Assembly: GCA_021733925.1 (NCBI GenBank)
Contig: JAIPJY010000003.1
Span: 124,001-188,000, forward strand
Reading direction: 5' to 3'
Source of the DNA: Prosthecobacter sp.
GTDB taxonomy: Bacteria; Verrucomicrobiota; Verrucomicrobiia; Verrucomicrobiales; Verrucomicrobiaceae
Length of the DNA stretch: 64,000 bases
Part shown: in pieces, positions 17,201-26,043 of the stretch
Numbering within the stretch: position 1 is the stretch's first letter
Layout of the letters: each line of letters opens with the position of its first letter
The notes under the pieces: generated by a model
Seen by the model: only the letters and a program-made list of their open reading frames with translations
Databases searched by the model: none
Told to the model about the DNA's origin: nothing
Translations under genes and position numbers: made by a program

Positions 17201-20200
17201 GCTTTCTTTGTGGGTGCGGTGGATGAATTCGCGCTGCAGCAGGCACCCTTGTCCCAGCCGGACATTCTCGCACTGCGCGATCTGCGTCACGTCATCAGCA
17301 CCGCAGTGAATCAATCGCCGCAGATCACGAATCCGGGCGCTCAAGCTTCTCTCGTTGGGGCGGTGGTGTCGCTGCCTGTCAGCGCGAGCGATCCTGAAAA
17401 TGATCTCATCACTTTCAGCGCCACCGGTCTGCCTGCGGGGCTGTCGATCTCAGCGGGTTCGGGAGTCATCTCAGGTTCTGTCACGACGGCGGGTGCGTTC
17501 AATGTCTCCGTCAGTGCCACTGATGGCATCAGCACACCCGCAACCGCCGCCTTCACCTGGATCGTCACCGCCGGGCTGACGCTGCAACCACTTGCCGCAG
17601 CGCCGAAAGCCACGGGCGGTGCGCTGACGTTCACCGCGCAGTCAGCGAACGGCATCAACCCTCGCTACAAGTGGAACTTTGGCGACGGCACGCCTGAAAC
17701 CGACTGGCTGACGACCACGAGCATCACGCATACTTATGCCGGACCGGGACGCTATCTGGTGACGCTTACGGCCACCGATGACACCGGCATCACGATCACC
17801 AGCACCTTCTATCAGGCCGTGTATGCCGCGCTGACCACGCTCAAGCCTGCTGCCTCCAGCAGCATCGTGTATGAGCATCCTGCCACCGGCAATGACCGCG
17901 TCTGGTGCGTGAATCCGGACAACGACAGCGTCACTGCTTTTGATGTGGTCACCCGCGCACGCTATGCTGAGATCACCGTGGGCACCGCACCGCGCAGCCT
18001 GGCCCTGGCACCGGACGGCAGGCTGTGGGTGACGAATGTGGAAGCTGCAACCATCAGCATCATCAACCCCACGACGCGCACGGTCGCCTCCACCGTCACT
18101 CTCGCGCATGGATCACGCCCCTTTGGCATCGTCTTTGATCCTGCGGGCACGGCGGCATGGGTGGCGCTGGAAAGCACCGGGCGCGTGCTGAAACTGAACC
18201 CCAGCACCGGAGCGCAGCTGGCTTCGGTGGATGCGGGCGGCCCTGTGCGGCATCTGTCGATCTCCGCCGACAGCGCACGCGTCTATGCCTCACGCTTCAT
18301 CACGCCGCGTGTGGCCGGTGAAAATACCGCCACGCCGATCCTCACGGGAACAGGCGGCCAGGTGGTGGTCATTGGCACAACGGCACTTGCGGTGGAACGC
18401 ACCATTCTGCTGAATCCCAGCACCGCTGCGGATACTTCCACCTCCGCTCGCGGCCTGCCGAATTACCTGGGTGCCGCTGTCATTTCACCCGATGGCCTCT
18501 CGGCTTGGGTGCCATCCAAGCAGGACAACATCCAGCGTGGTGTCTTGCGCGATGGTCTGCCGATGAATCATGAAAACAGCGTGCGTGCCATCGTCTCGCG
18601 CATTGATCTCACCACGCAGGCGGAGAGCCTGCCGTCTCGCGTGGACATTGACAATGCAGGCATGCCCAGCGCCGCTGCGTATGACCCGTACGGCATCTAT
18701 GTTTTCACCGCTCTCGAAGCGAGCCGTGAGGTGGCCATTCTGGATGCGTGGTCGCATCAGGAGATCATGCGCTTTCCAGCGGGTCGTGCACCGCAGGGTG
18801 TCGTCACATCGCCGGACGGCAGCACGCTGTATGTGCAGAATTTCATGGACCGCACGATCACGGTGCATGACGTGAGCGGCATCCTGCAAGGGGCTGGCAC
18901 CGCACCTGTCACCACGGCCACGCTCAGTGCCGTCACCACGGAAAAACTCACTGCCCAGGTGCTGCAAGGCAAACAGCTCTTCTACGATGCGCAGGACCCA
19001 CGTCTGGCGCTGCAGCAGTACGTCAGTTGTGCCGTCTGCCACAACGATGCCGGACATGACGGCCGCGTGTGGGACATGACGGGCTTCGGCGAAGGACTGC
19101 GCAACACGATCACACTCAAAGGCCACGCCAATCACGGCATGCTGCACTGGTCGGGCAACTTTGATGAAGTGCAGGATTTTGAAGGTCAGATTCGCACGTT
19201 CTCCGGTGGCACCGGTCTTATGACGGACACGCAATTCAACACCGGTACAAGCAACCAGCCGCTGGGAGATCCCAAAGCGGGGGTGAGCGCGGATCTCGAC
19301 GCGCTGGCCGCGTATGTGAAGTCTCTCACCGTCAGCGGCACCAGCCCGAGCCGCACTGCAGGCGGAGCTTTGAGCACTGCGGCCTCAGCAGGTCAGCAGG
19401 TTTTTCGCTCACAAAACTGCGCCTCCTGCCACGGCGGTGTGAACTTCACCAACAGCGCACTCAATGTCTTTGCCGACATCGGCACCATCAAACCTGCCAG
19501 CGGCAAGCGCCTTGGAGCTGCGCTCACCGGCCTGGATGTGCCGACACTGCGCGGCAGTTGGGCCACGGGACCCTATTTGCACGATGGCTCTGCGGCCACT
19601 CTGTCTGACGCCATCACCGCGCATCAGGGCGTGACCTTGTCAGCCACCGATCTGTCAAACCTCGCCGCGTTTGTGGCCAGCATTGACGACGCTCCTGCCA
19701 CGGCACCGCTGCCCTTCACCCTCACGCTCGCCACCGCTGCCACCACCGTAACTGCCTCGTTCAATGTCACCGTGACCTTCAGTTCTGTCGCAACCGGTTT
19801 CACGCTCAGTGATATGGTCGTCACCAATGGCGTCGCTTCCACCTTCAGCGGCAGTGGAACCAGTTACACTTTCAAAGTTCAACCAACCGCCACGGGGGTG
19901 GTCACCGTCAGCGTCCCGGCAGGTGCCGCCACGGATGGCACGAGCCTGGGCAATTCAGTCTCCAATCTGCTTAGTGTGAACTATGCCCCCACGGACATCA
20001 CGCCGCCGACGGTGGTTCTCTCCACTCCGTCCTCCAGCGTGAGCGCGCCCTTTGTCGTCACGGCCACGTTCAGTGAAAATGTCACGGGCTTGATTGCTTC
20101 CAAAATTGCAGTCACCAACGGCACCGTCACCGCCCTGTCTTCTGCAGGTGTGGTCTACTCCGCCACGATCACGCCCACGGCTGCGGGAGCCGTGACCGTC

Positions 20201-23200
20201 AGTCTTCCCGCTGGTATGGTGCAGGATGCTGCGGGCAATTTGAACACGGTTTCAAACAGCCTCTCCGCCACTTACACTCCAGTCGTCGTGGTGCCGGTCG
20301 TGAAAATCCAAGCGGAGGACTTTGATGAGGGCGGGGAAGGGGTGGCCTATCACGATGCGGAAGCCATCAATCTCGGCGAGTACGTCTCCGGCCTGCACTA
20401 TCGCGATACCGGAGTCGATATCGAGCCCTCCCGAGACACGGACGGCACTCCGTCCATTGGGTGGATTGCGCCCGGAGAATGGCTGCGCTACACCACGGTG
20501 CTCTCGGCTGGAACCTACTCCATCAATGTGCGTGCGAGCACGCCGTTTGCCGGTCCCGTTCCGGTTCGCGTGCTGATCAATGGCACACTCGCCACAACGA
20601 TCAATCTCACGAACTCTGGCAGCTTTTACTCCTGGAAAACGTTCACTGCCACCGGCGTCAATGTGGCGAATACGGGTCCGGCGGTCGTTCGCTTGGAGTT
20701 CCCGGATGGCAATCTCAACTTCAACTGGATGGAGTTCGTCAACACCACCAGCATACCCGACACCACGCCGCCTGCGGTGGTTCTTGCCACGGTTTCGACC
20801 AGTGTGTCTGCGCCATTCACGGTGAGCGCCGCCTTCAGTGAAGTCGTCACCGGAGTCGCATTGAATGATTTCATGGTCACCAATGGCGTTGCTTCAGCTC
20901 TGAGCGGCAGCGGCTCATCCTACAGCGTTACCATTACTCCCGCAGCCAATGGCGCTGTGACGGTGGCCATGCCTGTGGGCGCGGCTTTTGATGCCTCCAG
21001 CAACGTGAGTCTGGCCTCGAACACCCTGAGTGTGACCTACACCGCGCCGGTGTTGCCTGCGCCCACAGTGCTGCTCAGCACGGCGTCTTCAAGTGTGACA
21101 GGTGCCTTCACGGTGAACGCAGTCTTCAGCCAATCCGTCACAGGAGTGGAATTGAATGATTTCATCCTCACCAATGGCGTGGCCTCGGCGCTCACAGGCA
21201 GCGGAGCCACCTACAGCATCCTGGTGACTCCTGCAGCGGTTGGTGCTGTCACGGTCAGCGTACCCGCGAGTGCCGCCACCAATGCAACTGGAGGTGCGAA
21301 CACGGTGTCGAATCTGCTCACCGCCACCTATGCCCTCCCGGACACCACGCCGCCGACGGTGACGCTGTCCACGCCGGCAACCAGCGTCACAGGGGCCTTC
21401 GTTGTGACTGCCACGTTCAGTGAAAGTGTCACCGGCTTGCTCGCTTCCAACTTCGCGGTCACCAACGGCACCGTCATCGCCTTGTCTTCCACGGGAGTGG
21501 TCTATTCTGCCACGGTCACGCCCACGGCTGCGGGTGATGTCACCGTCAGCCTGCCCGCAGGCATGGCGCAGGATGCCGCAGACAATCAGAGTCTCGCGTC
21601 CAATCTCATCACCGTAAACTACGCGCCTGTTGTCCTCACCAACGGCCTCACGGGTGACTTCTACATCGGTAAAAACTTTGAGCAATTCAGCTTCACTCGT
21701 TTGGAGCCCACGCTCAACTACGCCTGGGGCACGGGCAGTCCCGATCCGCGACTTCCTGTCGACGGCTTCAGCGTGCGCTGGCACGGCTATCTCATCCCGC
21801 GCTATACTCAGACTTATACCATCATCCCCGTGACCGATGACGGCGTGCGTCTCTGGGTCAATGGCCAGTTGATCGTCAATGACTGGAATAATCACGGCGA
21901 CACCTGGAACAACGGCGTCATCGCTCTCCAGGCCGGCGTAGCCGTCTCCATCGTGATGGAGTACTATGAAAGCACCGGTGGCGCCACTGCCCGACTTTTC
22001 TGGGAAAGCCCCGGACAGACCCGCGAGGTGATCCCGCAAAGCCAGTTGCTCGTCAATGCGCCGGGTGCGGCACCGGCTGCTTCGCCGAGTTCCATCACAC
22101 TGACTTCGGTCATTCCCAGCACTCTATCTCTCACCAACAATCTCGCCACGACGAACAGCGATAAAGACGGTGCATCGGATCTCCTCGAAACCGCGCTCGG
22201 CATCTCGCTCACGAGTGGCATCACCCATCCCGGTGAAGGCTTGCAGCTTGTCACGCGCAATAACAATAGCGTCGATGCCACCCTCCTGCGTCCGTCGGGT
22301 CAAGGCACCTTCACGTTCACGCTCGAAAGCAGCAGCGACCTGATCAACTGGGCACCGCTCGACGTGACACCCACAGTCGTCAGTCAGGGCAATGGCCGGG
22401 AACGGGTGACGTGGGCAGACCTCCAGTCTCTCCCTGGGCAAAGCCTTGCGAGTGGCATCATCCGTCTGCGCGTCACACAAAGCGGCGGCGCCAGCACCGC
22501 CAGCACCCCGGTGGGCTGGCAGCAGACCACCCTGAATTCCGGCACGCAGAGCTACGGTCTCAATCTCTCCCATGAGGCTCTTTTTACCGGCAGCCTCAGT
22601 GCCGCCAATGCCTCCAGCGTCACGCTCGGCGAGCAGGCGGCCGTGGCTTCTGCCATGGATCCCGCACAGTATTACTACCTCGAAATCATCAGCGGCCCGC
22701 AGGTCGGGCATCGCCTTGATTTGCAGAGCATCACGGCCAGCGAGTGTTTCATTGCCGCTGACTCGTCCAACACCACACTCTCTGCGAGTGCCATTGCTGG
22801 CTTGTCCGGTGCCCGCGTCTGCTTGCGACCGCATCGCACCATGGGCGAAGTCTTTGATCCCGCACTCTTCAAAGGTTCCTCTGTCGCCACCAGCGCCGAT
22901 CAGATCCTGTTCTACGCACCCGCAGGTTACAGCACCTACTGGCTCTACGCCTCCGGTGGTGCATGGAAATGGGTTTTGAGCGGGGACACTCTTGCCAGCA
23001 TGAATGATACGATCATGCCACCTGGCACAGGCGTGATGCTTCAAATTGCAAGCTCCAGCCCCGCCCCTCTGCTCACTACTGGCAGCGTGCGTACCACACC
23101 TTTCGCCCGTCCGCTTCAGACGGGCTACAATCTCTTCGCCAATCCCTGGCCACTCGACACCACACCCGCCCAGGCGGGTCTGAACTCTACGGCGATCGTT

Positions 23201-23449
23201 GCCAGCACCGCCTTTTCCAGCGCCGATCAATTTCAGCTATGGAAAGGCGATGCCACCCCCGCAGCCTCTGGCTACCTGGGCTACTGGCTTTTCCAAATGC
23301 CCGGCCAGCCCGTTCCCATGTGGATTTCCATGGGCGATGCCTCCCTGCATTCTCAGAACAACGCCACTCTGCTGCGTGCCGGTCGTGCCACCTTCATCAA
23401 AGCTCAGCCCAGAGCAAATCGTGCCGTCTGGATCATTCCGCCGCCTTGA
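14207..23449 (+). CDS. Giant exported multidomain protein: copper-radical oxidase plus di-heme cytochrome c
   Basis: A 3080-residue protein with an N-terminal signal (to about 36). Residues 60-545 match galactose/glyoxal oxidase: HDMFCGGLSF (Cys142) and RWYNTS (Tyr190) fit the thioether-linked pair, RNYHSLAMLLPDGR gives Tyr403 and His404, and GLTHSVSTG gives His488, so every copper ligand is present. Next come Ig-like (552-632), PA14 (637-795), LamG-like (803-1020), Ig-like and PKD (1040-1208) and a beta-propeller (1215-1562). A cytochrome c peroxidase/MauG-like part (1582-1828) has CAVCH (1608-1612) and CASCH (1738-1742). Then follow Ig-like repeats, a CBM6-like domain (2032-2182), more Ig-like repeats, a second PA14 (2478-2616) and a C-terminal domain resembling TIGR02597 (2768-3080). 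It probably works at the cell surface on carbohydrates or aldehydes. No Trp equivalent to the galactose oxidase stacking residue is evident. Start by signal peptide. Confidence 0.88.
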   Translation: MIRIFASSRRSLRAPPPDCRWGLLMLFLLAGYVQADVASHAEADALMAEAARLAPAAEAVVMSVGAVSPAEYVTKGSWSAVIPWTPHIPTSAAMLPDGRLLTFASNQRTTFPDGPQFTYAAVWDPATGLFTEINNGRHDMFCGGLSFLQDGRLLVSGGNGINGRTALASLFDWRTNEWVPAQTMADGRWYNTSISLPNGEVLTAGGNGGSNGNGTIEQWNASSGWRRMSGINWQAVANPSTANAIETNWHPFFLLAPDGRVSHFGPHQSLNWITATGTGVMTAAGASIPGTHYPKQGAWAMYAPGKVIVTGGLTAIDGGVVVNKAFTVDLNGTAPVVAPAAPMANARSFANSVMLPNGEVMIVGGNTSGQFFSDVGTVYSPEIWNPTTGQWRAVADLTVPRNYHSLAMLLPDGRVWSGGGGLSGDPLTDHQDAQIFTPPQLFNTDGTPAVRPVITAAPDRISPASIFTVNASSGVQYFSAISMSGLTHSVSTGLRHVRFTHTNPSEGLYAVTAPSSINVLTPGYWMMFAVDANGVWSVSHIIQVTNSTLPVVTNPGQQSLEQNSVLSLPISASATGGTLNYSASGLPTGLGIDAGTGLISGTVTATPGTYRSTVLVSAAGQVASITFNWIVVLPNLGTGQIMREYWTEMNGTTVASLTGSTLFPANPNGRDLLASFNAPSNWDDNIGQRLRGFLYVPVTGQYRFYITSDDASSLKLSTDANPANAVEIASQPAWTPPDTWTWYPQQTSALITLQAGKRYYTEALMKEGASDDHLTVGWKKPGDTVIEVIGGTYLSPYLPVDNPVVAWSFDEASWNGTAGEVKSTAASLFAINGSASGGANTTTTNPALSGNPGTGSSAQFNGTSQSVVMPYSASLNPKDFTVAAWVRSDAALGAARCILASRDESTATKKGYGLWVTADGFWQVRTGADTTGLKGSAVTVGQWTHVAATFRTTSVSGTTLTGVRRLYINGILVNEDVGTYIPNTAKPLVIGAADSPGTAFFVGAVDEFALQQAPLSQPDILALRDLRHVISTAVNQSPQITNPGAQASLVGAVVSLPVSASDPENDLITFSATGLPAGLSISAGSGVISGSVTTAGAFNVSVSATDGISTPATAAFTWIVTAGLTLQPLAAAPKATGGALTFTAQSANGINPRYKWNFGDGTPETDWLTTTSITHTYAGPGRYLVTLTATDDTGITITSTFYQAVYAALTTLKPAASSSIVYEHPATGNDRVWCVNPDNDSVTAFDVVTRARYAEITVGTAPRSLALAPDGRLWVTNVEAATISIINPTTRTVASTVTLAHGSRPFGIVFDPAGTAAWVALESTGRVLKLNPSTGAQLASVDAGGPVRHLSISADSARVYASRFITPRVAGENTATPILTGTGGQVVVIGTTALAVERTILLNPSTAADTSTSARGLPNYLGAAVISPDGLSAWVPSKQDNIQRGVLRDGLPMNHENSVRAIVSRIDLTTQAESLPSRVDIDNAGMPSAAAYDPYGIYVFTALEASREVAILDAWSHQEIMRFPAGRAPQGVVTSPDGSTLYVQNFMDRTITVHDVSGILQGAGTAPVTTATLSAVTTEKLTAQVLQGKQLFYDAQDPRLALQQYVSCAVCHNDAGHDGRVWDMTGFGEGLRNTITLKGHANHGMLHWSGNFDEVQDFEGQIRTFSGGTGLMTDTQFNTGTSNQPLGDPKAGVSADLDALAAYVKSLTVSGTSPSRTAGGALSTAASAGQQVFRSQNCASCHGGVNFTNSALNVFADIGTIKPASGKRLGAALTGLDVPTLRGSWATGPYLHDGSAATLSDAITAHQGVTLSATDLSNLAAFVASIDDAPATAPLPFTLTLATAATTVTASFNVTVTFSSVATGFTLSDMVVTNGVASTFSGSGTSYTFKVQPTATGVVTVSVPAGAATDGTSLGNSVSNLLSVNYAPTDITPPTVVLSTPSSSVSAPFVVTATFSENVTGLIASKIAVTNGTVTALSSAGVVYSATITPTAAGAVTVSLPAGMVQDAAGNLNTVSNSLSATYTPVVVVPVVKIQAEDFDEGGEGVAYHDAEAINLGEYVSGLHYRDTGVDIEPSRDTDGTPSIGWIAPGEWLRYTTVLSAGTYSINVRASTPFAGPVPVRVLINGTLATTINLTNSGSFYSWKTFTATGVNVANTGPAVVRLEFPDGNLNFNWMEFVNTTSIPDTTPPAVVLATVSTSVSAPFTVSAAFSEVVTGVALNDFMVTNGVASALSGSGSSYSVTITPAANGAVTVAMPVGAAFDASSNVSLASNTLSVTYTAPVLPAPTVLLSTASSSVTGAFTVNAVFSQSVTGVELNDFILTNGVASALTGSGATYSILVTPAAVGAVTVSVPASAATNATGGANTVSNLLTATYALPDTTPPTVTLSTPATSVTGAFVVTATFSESVTGLLASNFAVTNGTVIALSSTGVVYSATVTPTAAGDVTVSLPAGMAQDAADNQSLASNLITVNYAPVVLTNGLTGDFYIGKNFEQFSFTRLEPTLNYAWGTGSPDPRLPVDGFSVRWHGYLIPRYTQTYTIIPVTDDGVRLWVNGQLIVNDWNNHGDTWNNGVIALQAGVAVSIVMEYYESTGGATARLFWESPGQTREVIPQSQLLVNAPGAAPAASPSSITLTSVIPSTLSLTNNLATTNSDKDGASDLLETALGISLTSGITHPGEGLQLVTRNNNSVDATLLRPSGQGTFTFTLESSSDLINWAPLDVTPTVVSQGNGRERVTWADLQSLPGQSLASGIIRLRVTQSGGASTASTPVGWQQTTLNSGTQSYGLNLSHEALFTGSLSAANASSVTLGEQAAVASAMDPAQYYYLEIISGPQVGHRLDLQSITASECFIAADSSNTTLSASAIAGLSGARVCLRPHRTMGEVFDPALFKGSSVATSADQILFYAPAGYSTYWLYASGGAWKWVLSGDTLASMNDTIMPPGTGVMLQIASSSPAPLLTTGSVRTTPFARPLQTGYNLFANPWPLDTTPAQAGLNSTAIVASTAFSSADQFQLWKGDATPAASGYLGYWLFQMPGQPVPMWISMGDASLHSQNNATLLRAGRATFIKAQPRANRAVWIIPPP

Positions 23450-23543
23450 GTCTGGGCAATCTCTGACGGGTGTTGTCTGAGCCGGGAGGGGTACCACTTT
23501 TATCTTGCCACGGCATGATCGATTTTTTAGGCTGTGTGAGGTC

Positions 23544-24395
23544 ATGCAGCTCACGCTCCATCGTACGCTTTTGATTCACACCCTGCTTCCGGTTGGGATC
23601 GGTGGATACTGGGTGGCGCATCGTCGAGTTCCAGACAAGACGGCTCCAGTCAAACACGTGCGCATGCCCACCCAGGCGGAGCAGATGGAGATCATTCGCC
23701 TGAGTGGTGAGACCGGGCTGACGGGTTCGCATGACTCAGAGGCATCCCAGAAGCGTTGCCTGGCGCTGATCGACCTGCAGTTGCGCTACATGCCGCCGGA
23801 GCATCCCGAAGTCGTCAACAACCGAAAGGTCCTGGCACGATCCTTCAACTCCTCACATCGGTATGCGGAAGCGGCGGAGCAGTATCGCGCGTTGCTGAAG
23901 GCATTCCAACGCGTCATGGGCCCGGAAGCCCCGGAGACATTGGAATGTCAGACGAATTTGAAGAGCATGCTAGATCATCTGAGCGAATCTGAAAAACGAC
24001 TGCAGGAATGTCGTGATTCTTATCAGGCGCAGTCGCTTGCTCTTGGAAAAGAACACCCTCAGGTGCTGAGGCTTCAGACGGAACTTGCCGAGCGTCTGTT
24101 GGAAATGTCGAAGTATGAGGAGGCCGAGAGGGAGCTGCGCTTTCTGGTGAATGTTCAGCGAAAAATGCAGAAAGACATCGATGACACTGCAAATCAGAAC
24201 CTGCTTAATCTGGCCGTATGCCTCAAAGAGAAGGGCCAGCGGAAGGAGGCTTTGGAGATTGTTGAAGAGGTGGAATGGATCGTAGCGGATTTTCCCAGAG
24301 CAGATGCCCTGGTATTCGGTGCGGGTGGCCGACCTGCGTGCCGAAATCAACGCAGGACGGATCAAGCGCCACGTGAAGCAGAAGGGGCATGCTGA
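23544..24395 (+). CDS. TPR-repeat protein, C-terminus possibly frameshifted
   Basis: A 283-residue protein with one N-terminal membrane/signal segment (LTLHRTLLIHTLLPVGIGGY). About five tetratricopeptide-like helical pairs follow, of the kinesin-light-chain type: EHPEVVNNRKVLARSFNSSH, YAEAAEQYRALLKAF, KEHPQVLRLQTELAERLLEM, YEEAERELRFLVNV and LLNLAVCLKEKGQRKEALEI. The last 35 residues (after IVADFPRAD) are Gly/Arg-rich and unlike the rest. In the +1 frame the DNA from about 24296 to the stop at 24474 reads FPEQMPWYSVRVADLRAEIN and on, which looks like genuine protein. A one-base shift near 24295 is therefore likely, in nature or in the assembly. The extended form would overlap the convergent nitrilase gene by 47 bp. 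Start at 23544, preceded by GTGAGGTC. Confidence 0.65.
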   Translation: MQLTLHRTLLIHTLLPVGIGGYWVAHRRVPDKTAPVKHVRMPTQAEQMEIIRLSGETGLTGSHDSEASQKRCLALIDLQLRYMPPEHPEVVNNRKVLARSFNSSHRYAEAAEQYRALLKAFQRVMGPEAPETLECQTNLKSMLDHLSESEKRLQECRDSYQAQSLALGKEHPQVLRLQTELAERLLEMSKYEEAERELRFLVNVQRKMQKDIDDTANQNLLNLAVCLKEKGQRKEALEIVEEVEWIVADFPRADALVFGAGGRPACRNQRRTDQAPREAEGAC

Positions 24396-24427
24396 AGCGG
24401 AGCGCGGACTTGGCATGCCTCACTCCA

Positions 24428-25756
24428 CTATTCCTGCAAAGCAGGCGGCCGGTGGCTCTGAATCTGCGCCTTGAAGTCTCCGAGGCTGTTCCAGTGGGTG
24501 GGTGCATTCAGATCGACTTCCGCGATGGCGAGGGTGCCAAACACATCCGCCTTCGCCAGCACATCGCCATAGTGATCGAAGATGCCTGAGATCATCCACT
24601 GGTGCTTGGTGGCGTCGGTGTAGGTGCTGCTGACGATGTAAACATGGTTCTCGCAGGCACGGGCGGCGGCGAGCATGGGATTGCAGCCCCAGACCGGCCA
24701 GGCGATCACTTCCGCACCATGAATGGTCAGAGCGCGGGCCACTTCAGGGAAGAAGCCATCGTAGCAGACCATCATGCCCACTTTGCCAAAGCGCGTGTCA
24801 AACACCGGGTAGTCATGGCCGGGTGTGATGCCTGCCTCGATTTCACTTCGTGGCAGAGTCACTTTGCGATACTTGCCGATGAGCGCTCCATCCGGACCAA
24901 GGAGTGCGGAGGTGTTGTAGAGTGTCTTGCCCTCGCGCTCAACAAGGCCCGCGACGATGTAGAGATTGTGCTCCTTCGCCAATTTGCCAAAATACTCCGT
25001 GCTAGGGCCCGGCACACTCTCCGCACACTCGGCCATCGTCTTGCCCGTGCCATAGTAGGTGAGCGTCTCGCCGAGCACGACGAGGTCCGCCTTTTGCTTG
25101 GCAGCTTCAGCGATGAGCGGCGCATACTGCGGTGGTTTCTCAGCGGGGTTCTTGCCGTCCTTTGGCTGGAGGTGAATCGTGGCCAGCCTGACTTTGCGCG
25201 GGGCAGGGGCGGGCACGGTGGCGAGTGAGACTTCGCTCCACTCCACCCGCGCATTGGCAGCCCACTGGAGATAAAGCTCGATCTTCGCCTGTGTGGCCTT
25301 CACCGGCGCACGCAGGGTGCTCTCGCAATGAATCCATTGGTTGGCTTCGCCGTCTGGGACCAGCGGATACTCGGGTTCCGCACGTGGCACGGTGCCTTTG
25401 GCATAGCCTTGCTTGGCGGGCTCCTCCCAGCTGACGGGCTTGCCGTTTTCATCCTGCCAAAGAATGCGTGCATACACGCTGCGCCGCGCGGTGGGCATGG
25501 AGCTGGCTTTTTTCCAGGCACTGAACTGGTAATGCTGGCCGCCCGTCACCGGCAGCGTGCGCGTCCAGCAGCCGATCCAGTGCTCGCCGACGCCGGTTTC
25601 CAAAACCAGCGCGCCTTTGCCATCATGTCCGCCGTCCTGGCTCTGCACTGCGGAGGGCTTTGTCTCATCGCGCGGAGACCACAGGGACCAGTCTTCAGAG
25701 ACTGCCGCATGGGAGGCGGTGGCGAGAAGGAAGAGGAGGGCGGTGAGGGATTGCAT
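24428..25756 (-). CDS. Exported nitrilase-superfamily amidase with N-terminal carbohydrate-binding-like domain
   Basis: A 442-residue protein with a signal peptide (MQSLTALLFLLATASHAAVS). Residues 20-185 form a beta-rich jelly-roll-like module (QHYQFSAWKKASSMPTARRS, WIHCESTLRAP). Residues 190-440 are a carbon-nitrogen hydrolase with the full triad: Glu in DLVVLGETLTYYG, Lys in GKYRKVTLPRSE and Cys in MVCYDGFFPEVARAL. The family cleaves nonpeptide C-N bonds in amides and nitriles; the substrate is open. Export of a nitrilase fused to a binding module suggests action on an envelope or polymer substrate. AGGAG stands 4-8 bases before the ATG, one of the few Shine-Dalgarno-like sequences in the window. 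Confidence 0.88.
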   Translation of the reverse strand: MQSLTALLFLLATASHAAVSEDWSLWSPRDETKPSAVQSQDGGHDGKGALVLETGVGEHWIGCWTRTLPVTGGQHYQFSAWKKASSMPTARRSVYARILWQDENGKPVSWEEPAKQGYAKGTVPRAEPEYPLVPDGEANQWIHCESTLRAPVKATQAKIELYLQWAANARVEWSEVSLATVPAPAPRKVRLATIHLQPKDGKNPAEKPPQYAPLIAEAAKQKADLVVLGETLTYYGTGKTMAECAESVPGPSTEYFGKLAKEHNLYIVAGLVEREGKTLYNTSALLGPDGALIGKYRKVTLPRSEIEAGITPGHDYPVFDTRFGKVGMMVCYDGFFPEVARALTIHGAEVIAWPVWGCNPMLAAARACENHVYIVSSTYTDATKHQWMISGIFDHYGDVLAKADVFGTLAIAEVDLNAPTHWNSLGDFKAQIQSHRPPALQE

Positions 25757-25875
25757 GCACTCCTATACGCACCCAAAGACTGCAATTTACGCAGAGACGT
25801 TGTTTGCTGGGTTACAACCCTCTGGGTTGGGTGGTAATTGAATACGATGACTAGGTGATGCGCGCGAAAAGAAAT

Positions 25876-26013
25876 CTAGGTTCATTGGGTTCAGGGTTCA
25901 CGGGTTCATACCTTATATATAGGGTATGAACCCGTGAACCCAAAACCCACCCTCCAACGGGTGAACCTGAACCCACCGGTGAACCTGAATGAGCCCACTG
26001 AACCCGCCGCAGC
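25876..26013. repeat. TGAACCC-rich palindromic repeat, copy 1
   Basis: The segment is built from GGGTTCA/TGAACCC words. A 48-bp palindrome lies at 25894-25941 (centre TATATATA, one mismatch at 25913), and GTGAACCTGAACCCACCGG follows. The reverse complement of this element matches 59684-59868 over nearly its whole length, apart from a segment of about 40 bases present only there. It fills most of the 287-bp gap between the metalloprotease stop and the nitrilase start. No coding potential is seen. Confidence 0.85.
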
Positions 26014-26043
26014 ACCGCCGCCGCTTGAAGACAGCGGCAAGCC

